Origin: DATHZQ01 sp035458525
GTDB lineage: Bacteria > Actinomycetota > Acidimicrobiia > Spongiisociales > UBA5794
Assembly: GCA_035458525.1 (NCBI GenBank)
Contig: DATHZQ010000067.1
Coordinates: 10,106-74,105, forward strand
DNA length: 64,000 nt
Direction of reading: 5' to 3'
Of the stretch, positions 25,430-33,373 are shown piece by piece (the first letter of the stretch is position 1; each line of letters starts with the position of its first letter). The notes below the pieces were generated by a model. That model worked only from the letters and a program-made list of their open reading frames with translations, had not been told where the DNA came from and searched no databases. The translations under genes and the position numbers were made by a program.

Positions 25430-26302
25430 ATGCAACGAGCCCGCTTTGTGGCGACGCTTGCCGCGCTGACGCTGGTCGCAACCGCCTGCGGGGCAACGTC
25501 ATCGTCGACCGGTGTCGAAGGCATCACGATCACGACCACCACCAATGCGTCCTCCGCAACGACGACGCCGTCCGTGGCCGCCGCCGAATCGACCTTCGCC
25601 ACGACCACCGCGATTCCACAACCAACGGTGCTCGACATGACCATCGAGCCTTCGGGTTGGGAGGACGTGACGATCACGACAGAGGACGGAATCTCCCTCT
25701 ACGCCCGGTTCTGGCCCGGCAACGATGTTGCGGTGCTCGCCGGCCATGACTTCGACAACCCCGCCCCCGGTTCGAGCGGCCAGCGGCCGCCCCAAAGCTC
25801 CGAAAACGTCCTTCCGTACAGCGCAGCCATCGCCCGGGAGGGCTTCACGGTGCTCTCGATCGACTTCCGGGGTCACGGGCAATCGGCGGGCGAGTACGAC
25901 GTGCAGGCCTCCCAGCAGGATCTCGCCGCGGCATACGCCTGGCTCGAGGCCAAGGGCTACGAGACGATCGTGATGATGGGGTGGGTCGGCTCCGGAACGT
26001 CGGCCGTGGTGCTGGATGCCGCACGCGACGACATCGAGTTCGACGGCATTGCCATGCTCTTCTCTCCGCCCCAGGACACCGGCCTCGATTTCAACCGTGT
26101 GATTGCGGAGATCGAAGCACCGCTGCTCTTCATCGGCAGCAACGCCGGCCCGACGGCATCGTGGTCGAAACGGGCCGAGGCCAAGGCGGCGAACTCCCAC
26201 GGCGTCTTCATCTTCGAGCGGGTACCAACCGGCGTGACCTTCTTGGACGTCTACGGCGGCGAGCTCGCCGGGCGGATGGTCGACTTCCTCAACGCCATCT
26301 GA
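25430..26302 (+). CDS. Lipoprotein with a degenerate alpha/beta-hydrolase fold
   Basis: A 290-residue protein exported as a lipoprotein: the signal ends in VATAC with Cys20, then a Ser/Thr-rich linker to about residue 65. Residues 80-290 follow an alpha/beta hydrolase, with VLSIDFRGHGQSAGEYD (141-157) as the classical strand-loop. The nucleophile elbow, normally GxSxG, reads MGWVGSG (183-189), leaving Val186 where Ser is expected. The usual acid and histidine near the C-terminus are also not evident (IGSNAGPTA, PTGVTFLDVYG). It may be a non-catalytic binding protein. The ATG has GGAGG six bases upstream. Monocistronic and divergent from the M16 operon. Confidence 0.75.
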   Translation: MQRARFVATLAALTLVATACGATSSSTGVEGITITTTTNASSATTTPSVAAAESTFATTTAIPQPTVLDMTIEPSGWEDVTITTEDGISLYARFWPGNDVAVLAGHDFDNPAPGSSGQRPPQSSENVLPYSAAIAREGFTVLSIDFRGHGQSAGEYDVQASQQDLAAAYAWLEAKGYETIVMMGWVGSGTSAVVLDAARDDIEFDGIAMLFSPPQDTGLDFNRVIAEIEAPLLFIGSNAGPTASWSKRAEAKAANSHGVFIFERVPTGVTFLDVYGGELAGRMVDFLNAI

Positions 26303-26305
26303 CGA

Positions 26306-26731
26306 TCAGTCCACCTCTGGGCGGCGCCGTAGGCGTTTGACTCGACCTCTCGCCTTCTTCTCGTCAACGCGGCGGCGTTGCGAAGCACGCGACGGCTTGG
26401 TCGGCCGGCGAGGTGGGGGTAGCGGGCGCAACGCCTCGGCGAGCACGTCGGCCAGGCGCCGCCGCGCCGACTGACGGTTACGCCATTGCGAACGTGACTC
26501 GTCGACGACCACGGTGACGACCCCGCCGGTTGCCTGCGCTGCCAGACGTTCCAGCAACCGCAGCCGTGTCTCCTCTGCCAGCGACGGGCTGCCGGCGACG
26601 TCGAACGACAGCGCGACGCGACTGGCGGCGCGGTTGGCATGCTGGCCCCCCGGCCCGCCCGAGGTGTCGAACCGCTCCGAGAGCTCCCGGCCGGGGATCG
26701 TGACCTCTTCGTTGACTCGCAGATCATCCAC
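26306..26731 (-). CDS. arfB: Peptide-chain release factor-like ribosome rescue protein (ArfB type)
   Basis: A 141-residue protein with the class I release-factor catalytic core and GGQ motif (TSGGPGGQHANRAASRV) but no codon-recognition domain, followed by a basic C-terminal tail (SRASQRRRVDEKKARGR). This is the architecture of ArfB/YaeJ, which enters the mRNA channel of stalled ribosomes and hydrolyses peptidyl-tRNA. I chose the GTG at 26731 because VDDLRVNEEVTIPG aligns with the ArfB N-terminus. Frame continuation to 26839 starts at TTG and is unlikely. It ends only three bases from the convergent lipoprotein gene's stop. Confidence 0.85.
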   Translation of the reverse strand: MDDLRVNEEVTIPGRELSERFDTSGGPGGQHANRAASRVALSFDVAGSPSLAEETRLRLLERLAAQATGGVVTVVVDESRSQWRNRQSARRRLADVLAEALRPLPPPRRPTKPSRASQRRRVDEKKARGRVKRLRRRPEVD

Positions 26732-26825
26732 GTACGGGAGGCTGGCGTGAATGCCACCCGGTGGCAAGCCACCCTCAGAACGGTCGGGTTCCGGCACGGT
26801 GCGCGCTGTGGGACAATCGACGGCT

Positions 26826-29048
26826 GTGCGCCGTCGCAACCAAACCGTGCTCGAAGGAGTCCTTCCGCCCGAAGAGCGAGCGATCGAAGCGGTCGTGGCG
26901 CGCTATCAGCGGGTCGCACCCGCCGTCACTCGCTTCGCTCGTGCCATCGCAGGCGACGACCAGCTTCAGGTTCGGCTCGGGTCGCAGGCACAGTCGGGCG
27001 ACGGGGAGATCACGATCGACCCAGGGATCTTCCAGGCTGCGTATGCCCGAAATGCGCCGGTGACCCCAACCGAGGTGGCGCTGACCTCGGCGCTCCACGA
27101 AGCGGTGCACTTGATCGCAACGGACTTCGAGGAACGGCGGCCGATCCCCGTGGCGTGGCTGGCTCATCGCAGCGCCGCTCCACAGATCGACGAAACACCG
27201 ATCGAGAGCCCGCTCACGCTGTTTCCCGACGAGACACCGGACGCCTCGGACGAGGCGCTTGCCGATCTGCTCGAGGCGGCTGCGGAGCCTGGCGAGGCGG
27301 CGCAACCGCTCACCTTCTCCCTGCTCGACGCACTCAACGAGGTCGGCGGGGACTCCGCCGAAGCCCTCTTCCTGGGTCTCGAGGATGCCCGCCAAGAGGC
27401 GAGACATCTGGCAGCATTCGGCGGCGCCCGCTCGGTGCTGCGAGACCTCTACGTCGCTGCCGTCCCCGACGCGATGCGCGAGGCGCGACCGCTCGGGCAG
27501 TTTGCGCTCGCCGCATTCCTCATCGTTGGCGGCTACCTGCAGCGCGAGGAGTTGGAACGGCGCGTCGCACCCCACGTCGCAGCGGCTCTCAACGACGCCA
27601 CGGTCTTCTTCGACACCGTGAACGCCACCGACGACCCGTGGGAGGTCGGCACGGCAGCACTGCAGCTGCTGGAGGTCGCCAGATTGCACCGACTCGTCAC
27701 CGATACCGGCGGTGTAGACACCGCAACGACCCGCAAGCTCCAAGACGAAGCGGATACCTCGGCGATCAGCGAGTCGGTTGATGCCGTACGCATCGTCACG
27801 CCGCCGCTGCGCAATCAGGAGTCATACGACCAGACCCGGCAGGCTGCGCAGACGGTGAGCGCAGAGGCGGGCCGCCACGGAGAGGCCGACCACGCCGGCG
27901 ACCCGGCGACCGAGCAGGTGGTACGCGTGAGCGAGTCGCCGACCGTGTATCTCCCCACGGGTCAGGGAGGCAAGCTGCTGGTGTGCGACGTCCCCGATCG
28001 CTTCCGCAACTTCGCCGGCGACGGGCGCGGCATGATCGAGGAAGCTGCGGAACGATGGCAGGTCGCCCAACGCCGCGTCTCCGGAGAGCTCTACCCGCTG
28101 TTCCTGGCGAACCAGCGGCGAGGTCTGCGCAGCGGCTACGACGCCGGCGACCTCTCTCCGTATGCGGCGCTGCTGCTCGGCGCCGGCGTGTACGAGCGGA
28201 TGTTCGAGCGGCGCGACCTGCCAATGCGGCGCTCCTATGCGGTGAGCGTGCTCGTCGATGGCTCGGCCAGCATGCTGCAGCCGCGCCGGGGACCGGGGGG
28301 CCGCAAGACCCCGTGGGCGCTGGCGGCCGCCACGCTCGGCGCGTGGACGCTGGCGCACTTGTGCGACGAGCTGCAGATCGAGTTCGAAGTGGCACTGTTC
28401 AACCGGGCCTTCGCGGCCGCCCCGGATGATTCGGAACGGACCTACAGCGACCGGCGCCACCGTGCCACGGGTGCGCTGCGCCGCTCCCAGGGCGGCAACG
28501 CCGACCGGCTCACGCGAACCGTGAACCACTACCTCGTCAAGCCGTTCGATCGGCGCTGGCGCGGCGCCGACGACGTCACTGCCGGCTTGTTCTTCACCGC
28601 GGCTTCACCGATCGACGCCGGACGCCGGGCTCGCAACGAGCCCGAGCTGGCACCCCCCGTGTCCATGTTCGACAAGGCCGCCAACGTCGACGAGTACAAC
28701 CTCTCCTACGCGGCGAACCGGCTTGCGTCGCGCCGGGTTGCCACGCGGATCATGGTGGTGCTGGCAGACGGCATGACGCGGGGCTCGGTGCAAGACCTGG
28801 CCGATTCGGTGCACCTCATCGAGGAAGCCGGCACCACCGTGCTCGGCATCGGCATCGGCGACACCACCGTCCAAGCCGCATATGCGAGGAATGAAGTCGT
28901 CGAACGCCCCGACGAGCTCGCCAGAGCGATGGTGGACGGCGTACGATCCACGCTCTACCGCACGCTGGCCAGCATGGGCGGCCACGGCTGGTGGTCCCAT
29001 CCCGAACGTGTTTCCCGACTGGCTGCGGACGCGCCCGCAGCGAGCTGA
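26826..29048 (+). CDS. VWA-domain protein with N-terminal HExxH, CobT/NorD-like
   Basis: A 740-residue protein. A zinc-peptidase-like HEAVH motif is at residues 91-95. A CobT/NorD-type helical part follows, with the conserved GLEDARQEARHL near 184. The C-terminal VWA domain has the MIDAS motif DGSAS (478-482) in VSVLVDGSASM and a further Asp in VVLADGMTRG. Such proteins pair with MoxR-type AAA ATPases as metal-insertion or protein-remodelling machines, as in CobST, NorQD and CbbQO. The ATPase partner follows 21 bases downstream. I chose the GTG at 26826, with GACAAT eight bases upstream; an in-frame ATG at 26751 would overlap the promoter region. No client gene is adjacent. Confidence 0.8.
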   Translation: MRRRNQTVLEGVLPPEERAIEAVVARYQRVAPAVTRFARAIAGDDQLQVRLGSQAQSGDGEITIDPGIFQAAYARNAPVTPTEVALTSALHEAVHLIATDFEERRPIPVAWLAHRSAAPQIDETPIESPLTLFPDETPDASDEALADLLEAAAEPGEAAQPLTFSLLDALNEVGGDSAEALFLGLEDARQEARHLAAFGGARSVLRDLYVAAVPDAMREARPLGQFALAAFLIVGGYLQREELERRVAPHVAAALNDATVFFDTVNATDDPWEVGTAALQLLEVARLHRLVTDTGGVDTATTRKLQDEADTSAISESVDAVRIVTPPLRNQESYDQTRQAAQTVSAEAGRHGEADHAGDPATEQVVRVSESPTVYLPTGQGGKLLVCDVPDRFRNFAGDGRGMIEEAAERWQVAQRRVSGELYPLFLANQRRGLRSGYDAGDLSPYAALLLGAGVYERMFERRDLPMRRSYAVSVLVDGSASMLQPRRGPGGRKTPWALAAATLGAWTLAHLCDELQIEFEVALFNRAFAAAPDDSERTYSDRRHRATGALRRSQGGNADRLTRTVNHYLVKPFDRRWRGADDVTAGLFFTAASPIDAGRRARNEPELAPPVSMFDKAANVDEYNLSYAANRLASRRVATRIMVVLADGMTRGSVQDLADSVHLIEEAGTTVLGIGIGDTTVQAAYARNEVVERPDELARAMVDGVRSTLYRTLASMGGHGWWSHPERVSRLAADAPAAS

Positions 29049-29069
29049 TCGAACGACACAGGAGTCCAC

Positions 29070-30059
29070 ATGGCAGAGACGGTCACCTTCACCGACCCCG
29101 CGGGAGCCGGTGCGCCCATCGAGCTGCGCAAGGCCGAGGTCCCCGAGGATCTGCCCGACTGCGAGCTCCGCATGTCGCACATCCCCGAGCCGGATCCCTA
29201 CTACGTCGACATCGGCATGCTCTACCGCCTCGCTCAACTCGAAGCGGCGCGCCGCGATCACTTCACCGACACCCCGCTCCACCTGGCGTTGCGCGGGCAC
29301 ATGGGCACCGGGAAGGACCACGATCTCGAACAGTTTGCTGCGTTGTTGCATCTTCCGCACTACCGCATCCCGCTGACGGGCGAGGTCCGTGACATCACGC
29401 TGATCGGCTCGGTGAAGCTGCACGGTGACGGCAAGGGCGGCACCGAGAGCCGCTGGGAGGATGGCGACATCACGCGCGCCCTGCGCGGTCCAGCGCTGTT
29501 GAACCTCTCGGAGCTGAACGCTGCCGGCGCCGAGACCCTGTTTGCGCTCCACGGCTTGCTCGACCGGCACCGTGCGCTCGAGCTGCCAACCGGTGAGCTC
29601 GTGACGCTGCGGGAGGACGTGCGCATCTTCGGAACGCTCAACCCGACCGACCTGCGCGACTATGCGGGAACCCAGACGCTCAACAAGGCATTCGCCGACC
29701 GCTGGATCATCTGGGAGAAGAGCTTCCCGGCCGAGGTCGAGCTCACCACGATGTTGGAGCGCCGGTACCCGACGCTGCGGCCCGAGTTCGTCGAAGCGAT
29801 CGCCAAGCTGGCGATCGAGGTCAACGCTTCCTTCACCGCCGTCGATGCCCGCACTCGAGTCGAGACGCCGATGAGCCTCCGTGCGGTGTTGGAGCGGGTG
29901 CCGGCCGGGCTGCGCATCATGAACGACGCCGAAGACCCGCTGCGGCGCTCGTGGGAGGAGTTCGTACTCCCCCACATCGACCCGTTCGATCGCGACCACT
30001 ACGAGACGGTGTGGGCCGCCGTCGTGAGACGGGGCCCGGACGGCCCTGCCTTCAAATAG
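29070..30059 (+). CDS. MoxR-like AAA ATPase with altered Walker motifs
   Basis: A 329-residue AAA+ protein of the MoxR/CobS/NorQ type, partner of the VWA protein just upstream. The P-loop is GHMGTGK (residues 76-82), but the next residue is Asp83 instead of Ser/Thr. The Walker B segment ALLNLSELN (142-150) has Ser147 in place of the usual Asp and keeps Glu148. Sensor 1 (FGTLNPTDLRDYAGTQ) looks normal. ATP binding may therefore be weakened or use a different Mg ligand. The ATG has AGGAG six bases upstream. Its function with the VWA protein is inferred from the family, and the target is unknown. Confidence 0.8.
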   Translation: MAETVTFTDPAGAGAPIELRKAEVPEDLPDCELRMSHIPEPDPYYVDIGMLYRLAQLEAARRDHFTDTPLHLALRGHMGTGKDHDLEQFAALLHLPHYRIPLTGEVRDITLIGSVKLHGDGKGGTESRWEDGDITRALRGPALLNLSELNAAGAETLFALHGLLDRHRALELPTGELVTLREDVRIFGTLNPTDLRDYAGTQTLNKAFADRWIIWEKSFPAEVELTTMLERRYPTLRPEFVEAIAKLAIEVNASFTAVDARTRVETPMSLRAVLERVPAGLRIMNDAEDPLRRSWEEFVLPHIDPFDRDHYETVWAAVVRRGPDGPAFK

Positions 30060-30101
30060 CGGCCAGCCGTCTGCCCAGAATCCGTCGCGGCATGCCGGCA
30101 C

Positions 30102-30107
30102 TACGCT
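30102..30107 (+). promoter_or_regulatory. Leaderless-type -10 box TACGCT for yajQ
   Basis: TACGCT ends seven bases before the ATG at 30115, and no ribosome site is present. Confidence 0.5.
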
Positions 30108-30114
30108 CTCGTCC

Positions 30115-30597
30115 ATGCCGAGCTTCGACGTCGTTTCCCAGGTAGACATGCAGGAGGTCCGCAATGCCGTGGACCAGGCGATGCGCGAGATCGTCAACCG
30201 ATTCGACTTCAAAGGCACCAATACGACGATCGACATCGGCGACGGCATCACCGTCGAGTCCGCATCGGAGGGGCGGCTGGACGCCGCCGTCGACGTGCTC
30301 AAGGGACGTCTCGTCAAGCGCGGGGTGTCGCTGAAGGTGCTCCAGGGCGGCGACCCGAAGCCCGCCTCCGGCGGTCGGGTCCGTTCTGAATTCACCCTCG
30401 CCCAGGGCATTCCCCAGGACGCAGCCAAGGAACTCGGCAAGAAGGTGCGCGACTCGAAACTGAAGGTCCAGGTCCAGGTCCAGGGCGACCAATTGCGCGT
30501 CCAGGGCAAGAAGCGCGACGACCTGCAGGAAGTGATTGCCCTGCTCAAGGGCCTCGACTACCGGATCCCGCTGCAGTACGTGAACTTCCGCGACTGA
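30115..30597 (+). CDS. yajQ: YajQ family nucleotide-binding protein (DUF520)
   Basis: A 160-residue protein matching YajQ along its full length: MPSFDVVSQVDMQEVRNAVD at the N-terminus, the NRFDFKGT motif, and the C-terminal LQYVNFRD. It has two RNA-recognition-like alpha/beta domains. Members bind nucleotides, including cyclic di-GMP in some gammaproteobacteria, and RNA; the role in actinobacteria is not established. It is a single gene convergent with the GNAT gene. Confidence 0.95.
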   Translation: MPSFDVVSQVDMQEVRNAVDQAMREIVNRFDFKGTNTTIDIGDGITVESASEGRLDAAVDVLKGRLVKRGVSLKVLQGGDPKPASGGRVRSEFTLAQGIPQDAAKELGKKVRDSKLKVQVQVQGDQLRVQGKKRDDLQEVIALLKGLDYRIPLQYVNFRD

Positions 30598-30608
30598 GCC
30601 GTCCCAGC

Positions 30609-31529
30609 TCAGCCGATCGGCTTGGTGTAATCCCACATCGTCCACGTCGGGGCGAAACCGATGCCGCGATACAGCGCTCCCGATGCGGGGTTGGATCCCT
30701 CGTACGCAACCATGCCGTGCGTGAGCCCCGCCGCACGCATGCGGTGCATCCCTTCGGCCAGCAGCAGCCTCCCGAGGCCCTTGCGCCGGTGGTCGGGGTG
30801 CACCCCGACGGGTTCGAAGAGACCGATGCCGTTGACGTGGTCGTGCCAGGTCACGGTGAAGCCGCACAGGTCGCCGGCGGCGCTGGTTGCAACGAGCTCG
30901 CGCTCAGGTGCGTAGCCGGGGGCGGACATGTACCGGGCGTACTGGCCCGGCAACCAGGAGGAGCCGAACGACGCCGCATGCAACTCCCCGACCGCATCGG
31001 CCTCCTCCGGGCCCTTCACCGCTCGCACCGTGTAGCCGACGGCCGCCTCCTCCGGAATCACATCGAGGGAACGGAGCGTGATCACGTACGGCTCGGTTCC
31101 CCGCTGCCAGCCCGTGTCCTCGAGCAACGCGATGCGGACCTCGTCGTCTTCGAAGGCATCGGCGATCATCTCAGTGGCTGCGCTCCCCCGCTCGGTCAGG
31201 AGCTCTACGGTCCTCGCCTCCGCCCAGGTCAGCGCCTCGCGCTCCACGCCGCCCACCACGCTGCTGCGAAGGTCGGGGCGCACCTGCAGATCGAAGCCCT
31301 GGTGATTGGGTGACACGAGCACCCATGCGGCGATGCCCAGTTCGTCCTCCCAAACCCGAACCGTCTCGCCGCGGACCTCGTTCTTGAGCCCGCCAGCAAT
31401 TCGGTGGGCGACGTCGCCGGGATGCATGTAGCTGCGGAAGCCGACCGCTCGTATGCACTCGGCAGTGAAATCCTGTAGACGGGGCACGTCCTCGGCGTAG
31501 AGGAACGGCCGGGCGACTCGATCAGTCAC
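30609..31529 (-). CDS. GNAT family N-acetyltransferase with two GNAT modules
   Basis: About 306 residues with two tandem acetyltransferase modules. The C-terminal one is clear, with the acetyl-CoA motif VGVHPDHRRKGLGRLLL and the following GMVAYEGSNPASGALYRGIGF. The N-terminal one is more degenerate. The arrangement recalls actinobacterial double-GNAT proteins such as mycothiol synthase (MshD), but the similarity is not enough to assign that activity. I chose the GTG at 31529, which overlaps the redoxin gene by eight bases. An ATG six codons upstream at 31547 is possible. It is probably co-transcribed with the redoxin gene. Confidence 0.75.
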   Translation of the reverse strand: MTDRVARPFLYAEDVPRLQDFTAECIRAVGFRSYMHPGDVAHRIAGGLKNEVRGETVRVWEDELGIAAWVLVSPNHQGFDLQVRPDLRSSVVGGVEREALTWAEARTVELLTERGSAATEMIADAFEDDEVRIALLEDTGWQRGTEPYVITLRSLDVIPEEAAVGYTVRAVKGPEEADAVGELHAASFGSSWLPGQYARYMSAPGYAPERELVATSAAGDLCGFTVTWHDHVNGIGLFEPVGVHPDHRRKGLGRLLLAEGMHRMRAAGLTHGMVAYEGSNPASGALYRGIGFAPTWTMWDYTKPIG

Positions 31530-32178
31530 GAACCTGGTGTACGGCATCTATGTAGCGGTCCATCTGCGCTGCGTAGGCCTTGGCGTTGTCCTTGGCTTCC
31601 GGGAAACGCCGGCTCATTGCGATGGCCGCGAACTTCGCACCGCGGTAATAGGCAGTCAGAGCGGGGAACGGCATCGCCTTCGGACCGGGCTCTGCCTGCT
31701 GCGGCGGCGTGATGGTTTGGCTCGTCCCCGGCAGGCCGAGCGACCTCACCGCCTCGAGCACCGCATCTTCTTCCGGCCGCTCGGCGAAATCGAACGACTG
31801 CTTGCGCCAAGCCTCATTGCCTTCCGGATCGATCACGACAGTGGTCGGGATGGCAATCTTCCGCGGATCCTTCGGATCTGCCACGCCGAACGGGGTGATC
31901 GCAAGGTCACGATCCGGATCGGACAAGATGGGGAACGGGAGCTTCAACTTCTCGACCATTGCGGCGTTGTGTTTCGGTTCGTCCACCACGATCGCGGCCA
32001 CAATGGCACCGGCGGTGAGGAACTCGTGATGTCGGACTGCCACGCTGACCAGCTGGCCGTTGCAATACGCTCACCAGTCGCCGCGCAGAAACAGCAGAAC
32101 GACAGCGGTGCCGCGATTGTCGCTCAGCGTCCACGGGGCGCCGCCCTGATCGAACAACGTGAAGTCCGGTGCAGTCAC
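31522..32178 (-). CDS. Redoxin (AhpC/TSA-like) with in-frame TGA, probable selenoprotein
   Basis: The reading frame from the GTG at 32178 encodes 218 residues if the TGA at 32071-32073 (codon 36) is read as selenocysteine. It lies in FLRGDW-TGA-AYCNGQL, exactly where cytoplasmic thioredoxin-like peroxidases and redoxins have GDWCxYC, giving a UxxC redox motif with Cys39. The frame is conserved on both sides: a thioredoxin-fold start (VTAPDFTLFDQGG), then VVDEPKHNAAMVEKLKLPFP and LSDPDRDLAITPFGVADP. A hairpin resembling a bacterial SECIS follows the TGA. Without recoding, the product would be a useless 35-mer. A TAGGTT box six bases before the GTG indicates a leaderless transcript. The GNAT gene overlaps its end. 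Selenocysteine machinery genes are not in the window. Confidence 0.85.
32037..32065 (-). promoter_or_regulatory. Candidate bacterial SECIS hairpin after the in-frame TGA
   Basis: On the minus strand a stem-loop can form just after the TGA. The upper stem is GGCC/GGUC (32058-32055 with 32050-32047), the apical loop is AGCU (32054-32051) with G as its second base, and a lower stem UUGC/GCAG (32065-32062 with 32040-32037) is separated by an internal loop. The loop begins 17 bases after the TGA. This fits the loose rules for bacterial SECIS elements (short apical loop with an early G, 16-37 bases after UGA). The upper stem is short, so a folding calculation is needed. Confidence 0.5.
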
Positions 32179-32184
32179 GATGCC

Positions 32185-32190
32185 AACCTA
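32185..32190 (-). promoter_or_regulatory. Leaderless-type -10 box TAGGTT for the redoxin
   Basis: Minus-strand TAGGTT ends six bases before the GTG start at 32178. This supports the GTG as the true start of the TGA-containing frame. Confidence 0.5.
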
Positions 32191-32222
32191 GTGGCTGGGC
32201 ACCGAAATGGGCCCGCGAGCAC

Positions 32223-32228
32223 TAGGTT
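32223..32228 (+). promoter_or_regulatory. Leaderless-type -10 box TAGGTT for the LOG gene
   Basis: TAGGTT ends six bases before the ATG at 32235. It is the same hexamer used by the divergent redoxin gene 33 bases away. Confidence 0.5.
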
Positions 32229-32234
32229 CTGGCC

Positions 32235-33296
32235 ATGCGCCGCTACCAACTGGGCGACGAGCTCGACCGCCGTTTGGCTGAACTCATCAGCGATGCCGTG
32301 GCTGAGGACGGACATCGCGAGCACGATCACGACGAAGACCTGATCGCCGAGCTGCTCGTCACCGGCATCAAGCTGCTGCGCGACGACACCGAGCGCGGTG
32401 ACCTGAAACTGGTCAATACCGCACTCAAGGAGATGAGGTATTCCTTCCTCATCTTCTCGCGTTACCGGGACGTGCCGAAGGTCACGATCTACGGCTCGGC
32501 TCGCACTGCTCCCGAGGATCCGAACTACCTGATGGCGGCCGAGTTCGCCAACCGCATGGCTGACGAGCACCAATGGATGGTCATCACCGGGGCAGGGCCC
32601 GGCATCATGGAGGCCGGGAACAAGGGCGCCGGCACCGAGTACGGGTTCGGGGTGAACATCCGGCTTCCGTTCGAGGCGAACGCCAACGAGTACGTCCACG
32701 AGAGCCGGCTGATCAACTTCAAGTACTTCTTCACCCGCAAGCTCATGTTCGTCAAGGAATCGGATGCGTTTGCGATCTTTCCCGGCGGCTTCGGCACGCA
32801 AGACGAGACGTTCGAGCTGTTGACCCTGATCCAGACCGGCAAGTCGGATCTGCACCCCATCGTCCTGATGGAGGCGAAGGGAACGGGCTACTGGGACTCG
32901 TGGCTAGGACTCGTGGAAAGCCTGGAGCAGCAGGGCATGATCTCGCCCGCCGATCGCAACCTGTTCCACTTCACCACGGACGTCGATGACGCCTGTCGAG
33001 AGATCCGCCGGTTCTACAACAACTACCACTCACAGCGATACGTCGACGGCAAGCTCGTCCTACGCCTCAAGCACGAACCGTCCGATGACCTCGTCGCTCG
33101 CCTGAACGAGGAGTTTGTCGACCTGCTGGCGTCCGGCAGCATCGAGAAGACGGGCCCGACGGACCGCGAGATCGCCGACGACGACCACGTGGATCTGTAC
33201 CGGTTGCGGCTGCATTTCAACCGGCGCGGCCTCGGCAGGCTGCGAGCAATGGTCGACCGGATCAACGCGGCGGCGGACCCGACGACGGCGGGCTGA
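32235..33296 (+). CDS. LOG family nucleotide 5'-monophosphate nucleosidase
   Basis: A 353-residue Rossmann-fold protein of the LOG/PpnN type (formerly annotated lysine decarboxylase). It has the family motif PGGFGTQDE and the preceding ITGAGPGIMEAGNKGAG, which bind and cleave nucleoside monophosphates to base and ribose 5-phosphate. It is longer than plant-type LOG (~190 residues): N-terminal (1-75) and C-terminal (260-353) extensions resemble the long PpnN-like class. It is a single gene divergent from the redoxin and followed by the DinB-type gene after 77 bases. Confidence 0.88.
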   Translation: MRRYQLGDELDRRLAELISDAVAEDGHREHDHDEDLIAELLVTGIKLLRDDTERGDLKLVNTALKEMRYSFLIFSRYRDVPKVTIYGSARTAPEDPNYLMAAEFANRMADEHQWMVITGAGPGIMEAGNKGAGTEYGFGVNIRLPFEANANEYVHESRLINFKYFFTRKLMFVKESDAFAIFPGGFGTQDETFELLTLIQTGKSDLHPIVLMEAKGTGYWDSWLGLVESLEQQGMISPADRNLFHFTTDVDDACREIRRFYNNYHSQRYVDGKLVLRLKHEPSDDLVARLNEEFVDLLASGSIEKTGPTDREIADDDHVDLYRLRLHFNRRGLGRLRAMVDRINAAADPTTAG

Positions 33297-33373
33297 CCGA
33301 CGTCCCAGGCGGCAGGCCGCGAAACCCTCACGCCGACTCGGAGTGCGTCGTGTGCCGGTAGAATTGTCGTTCC

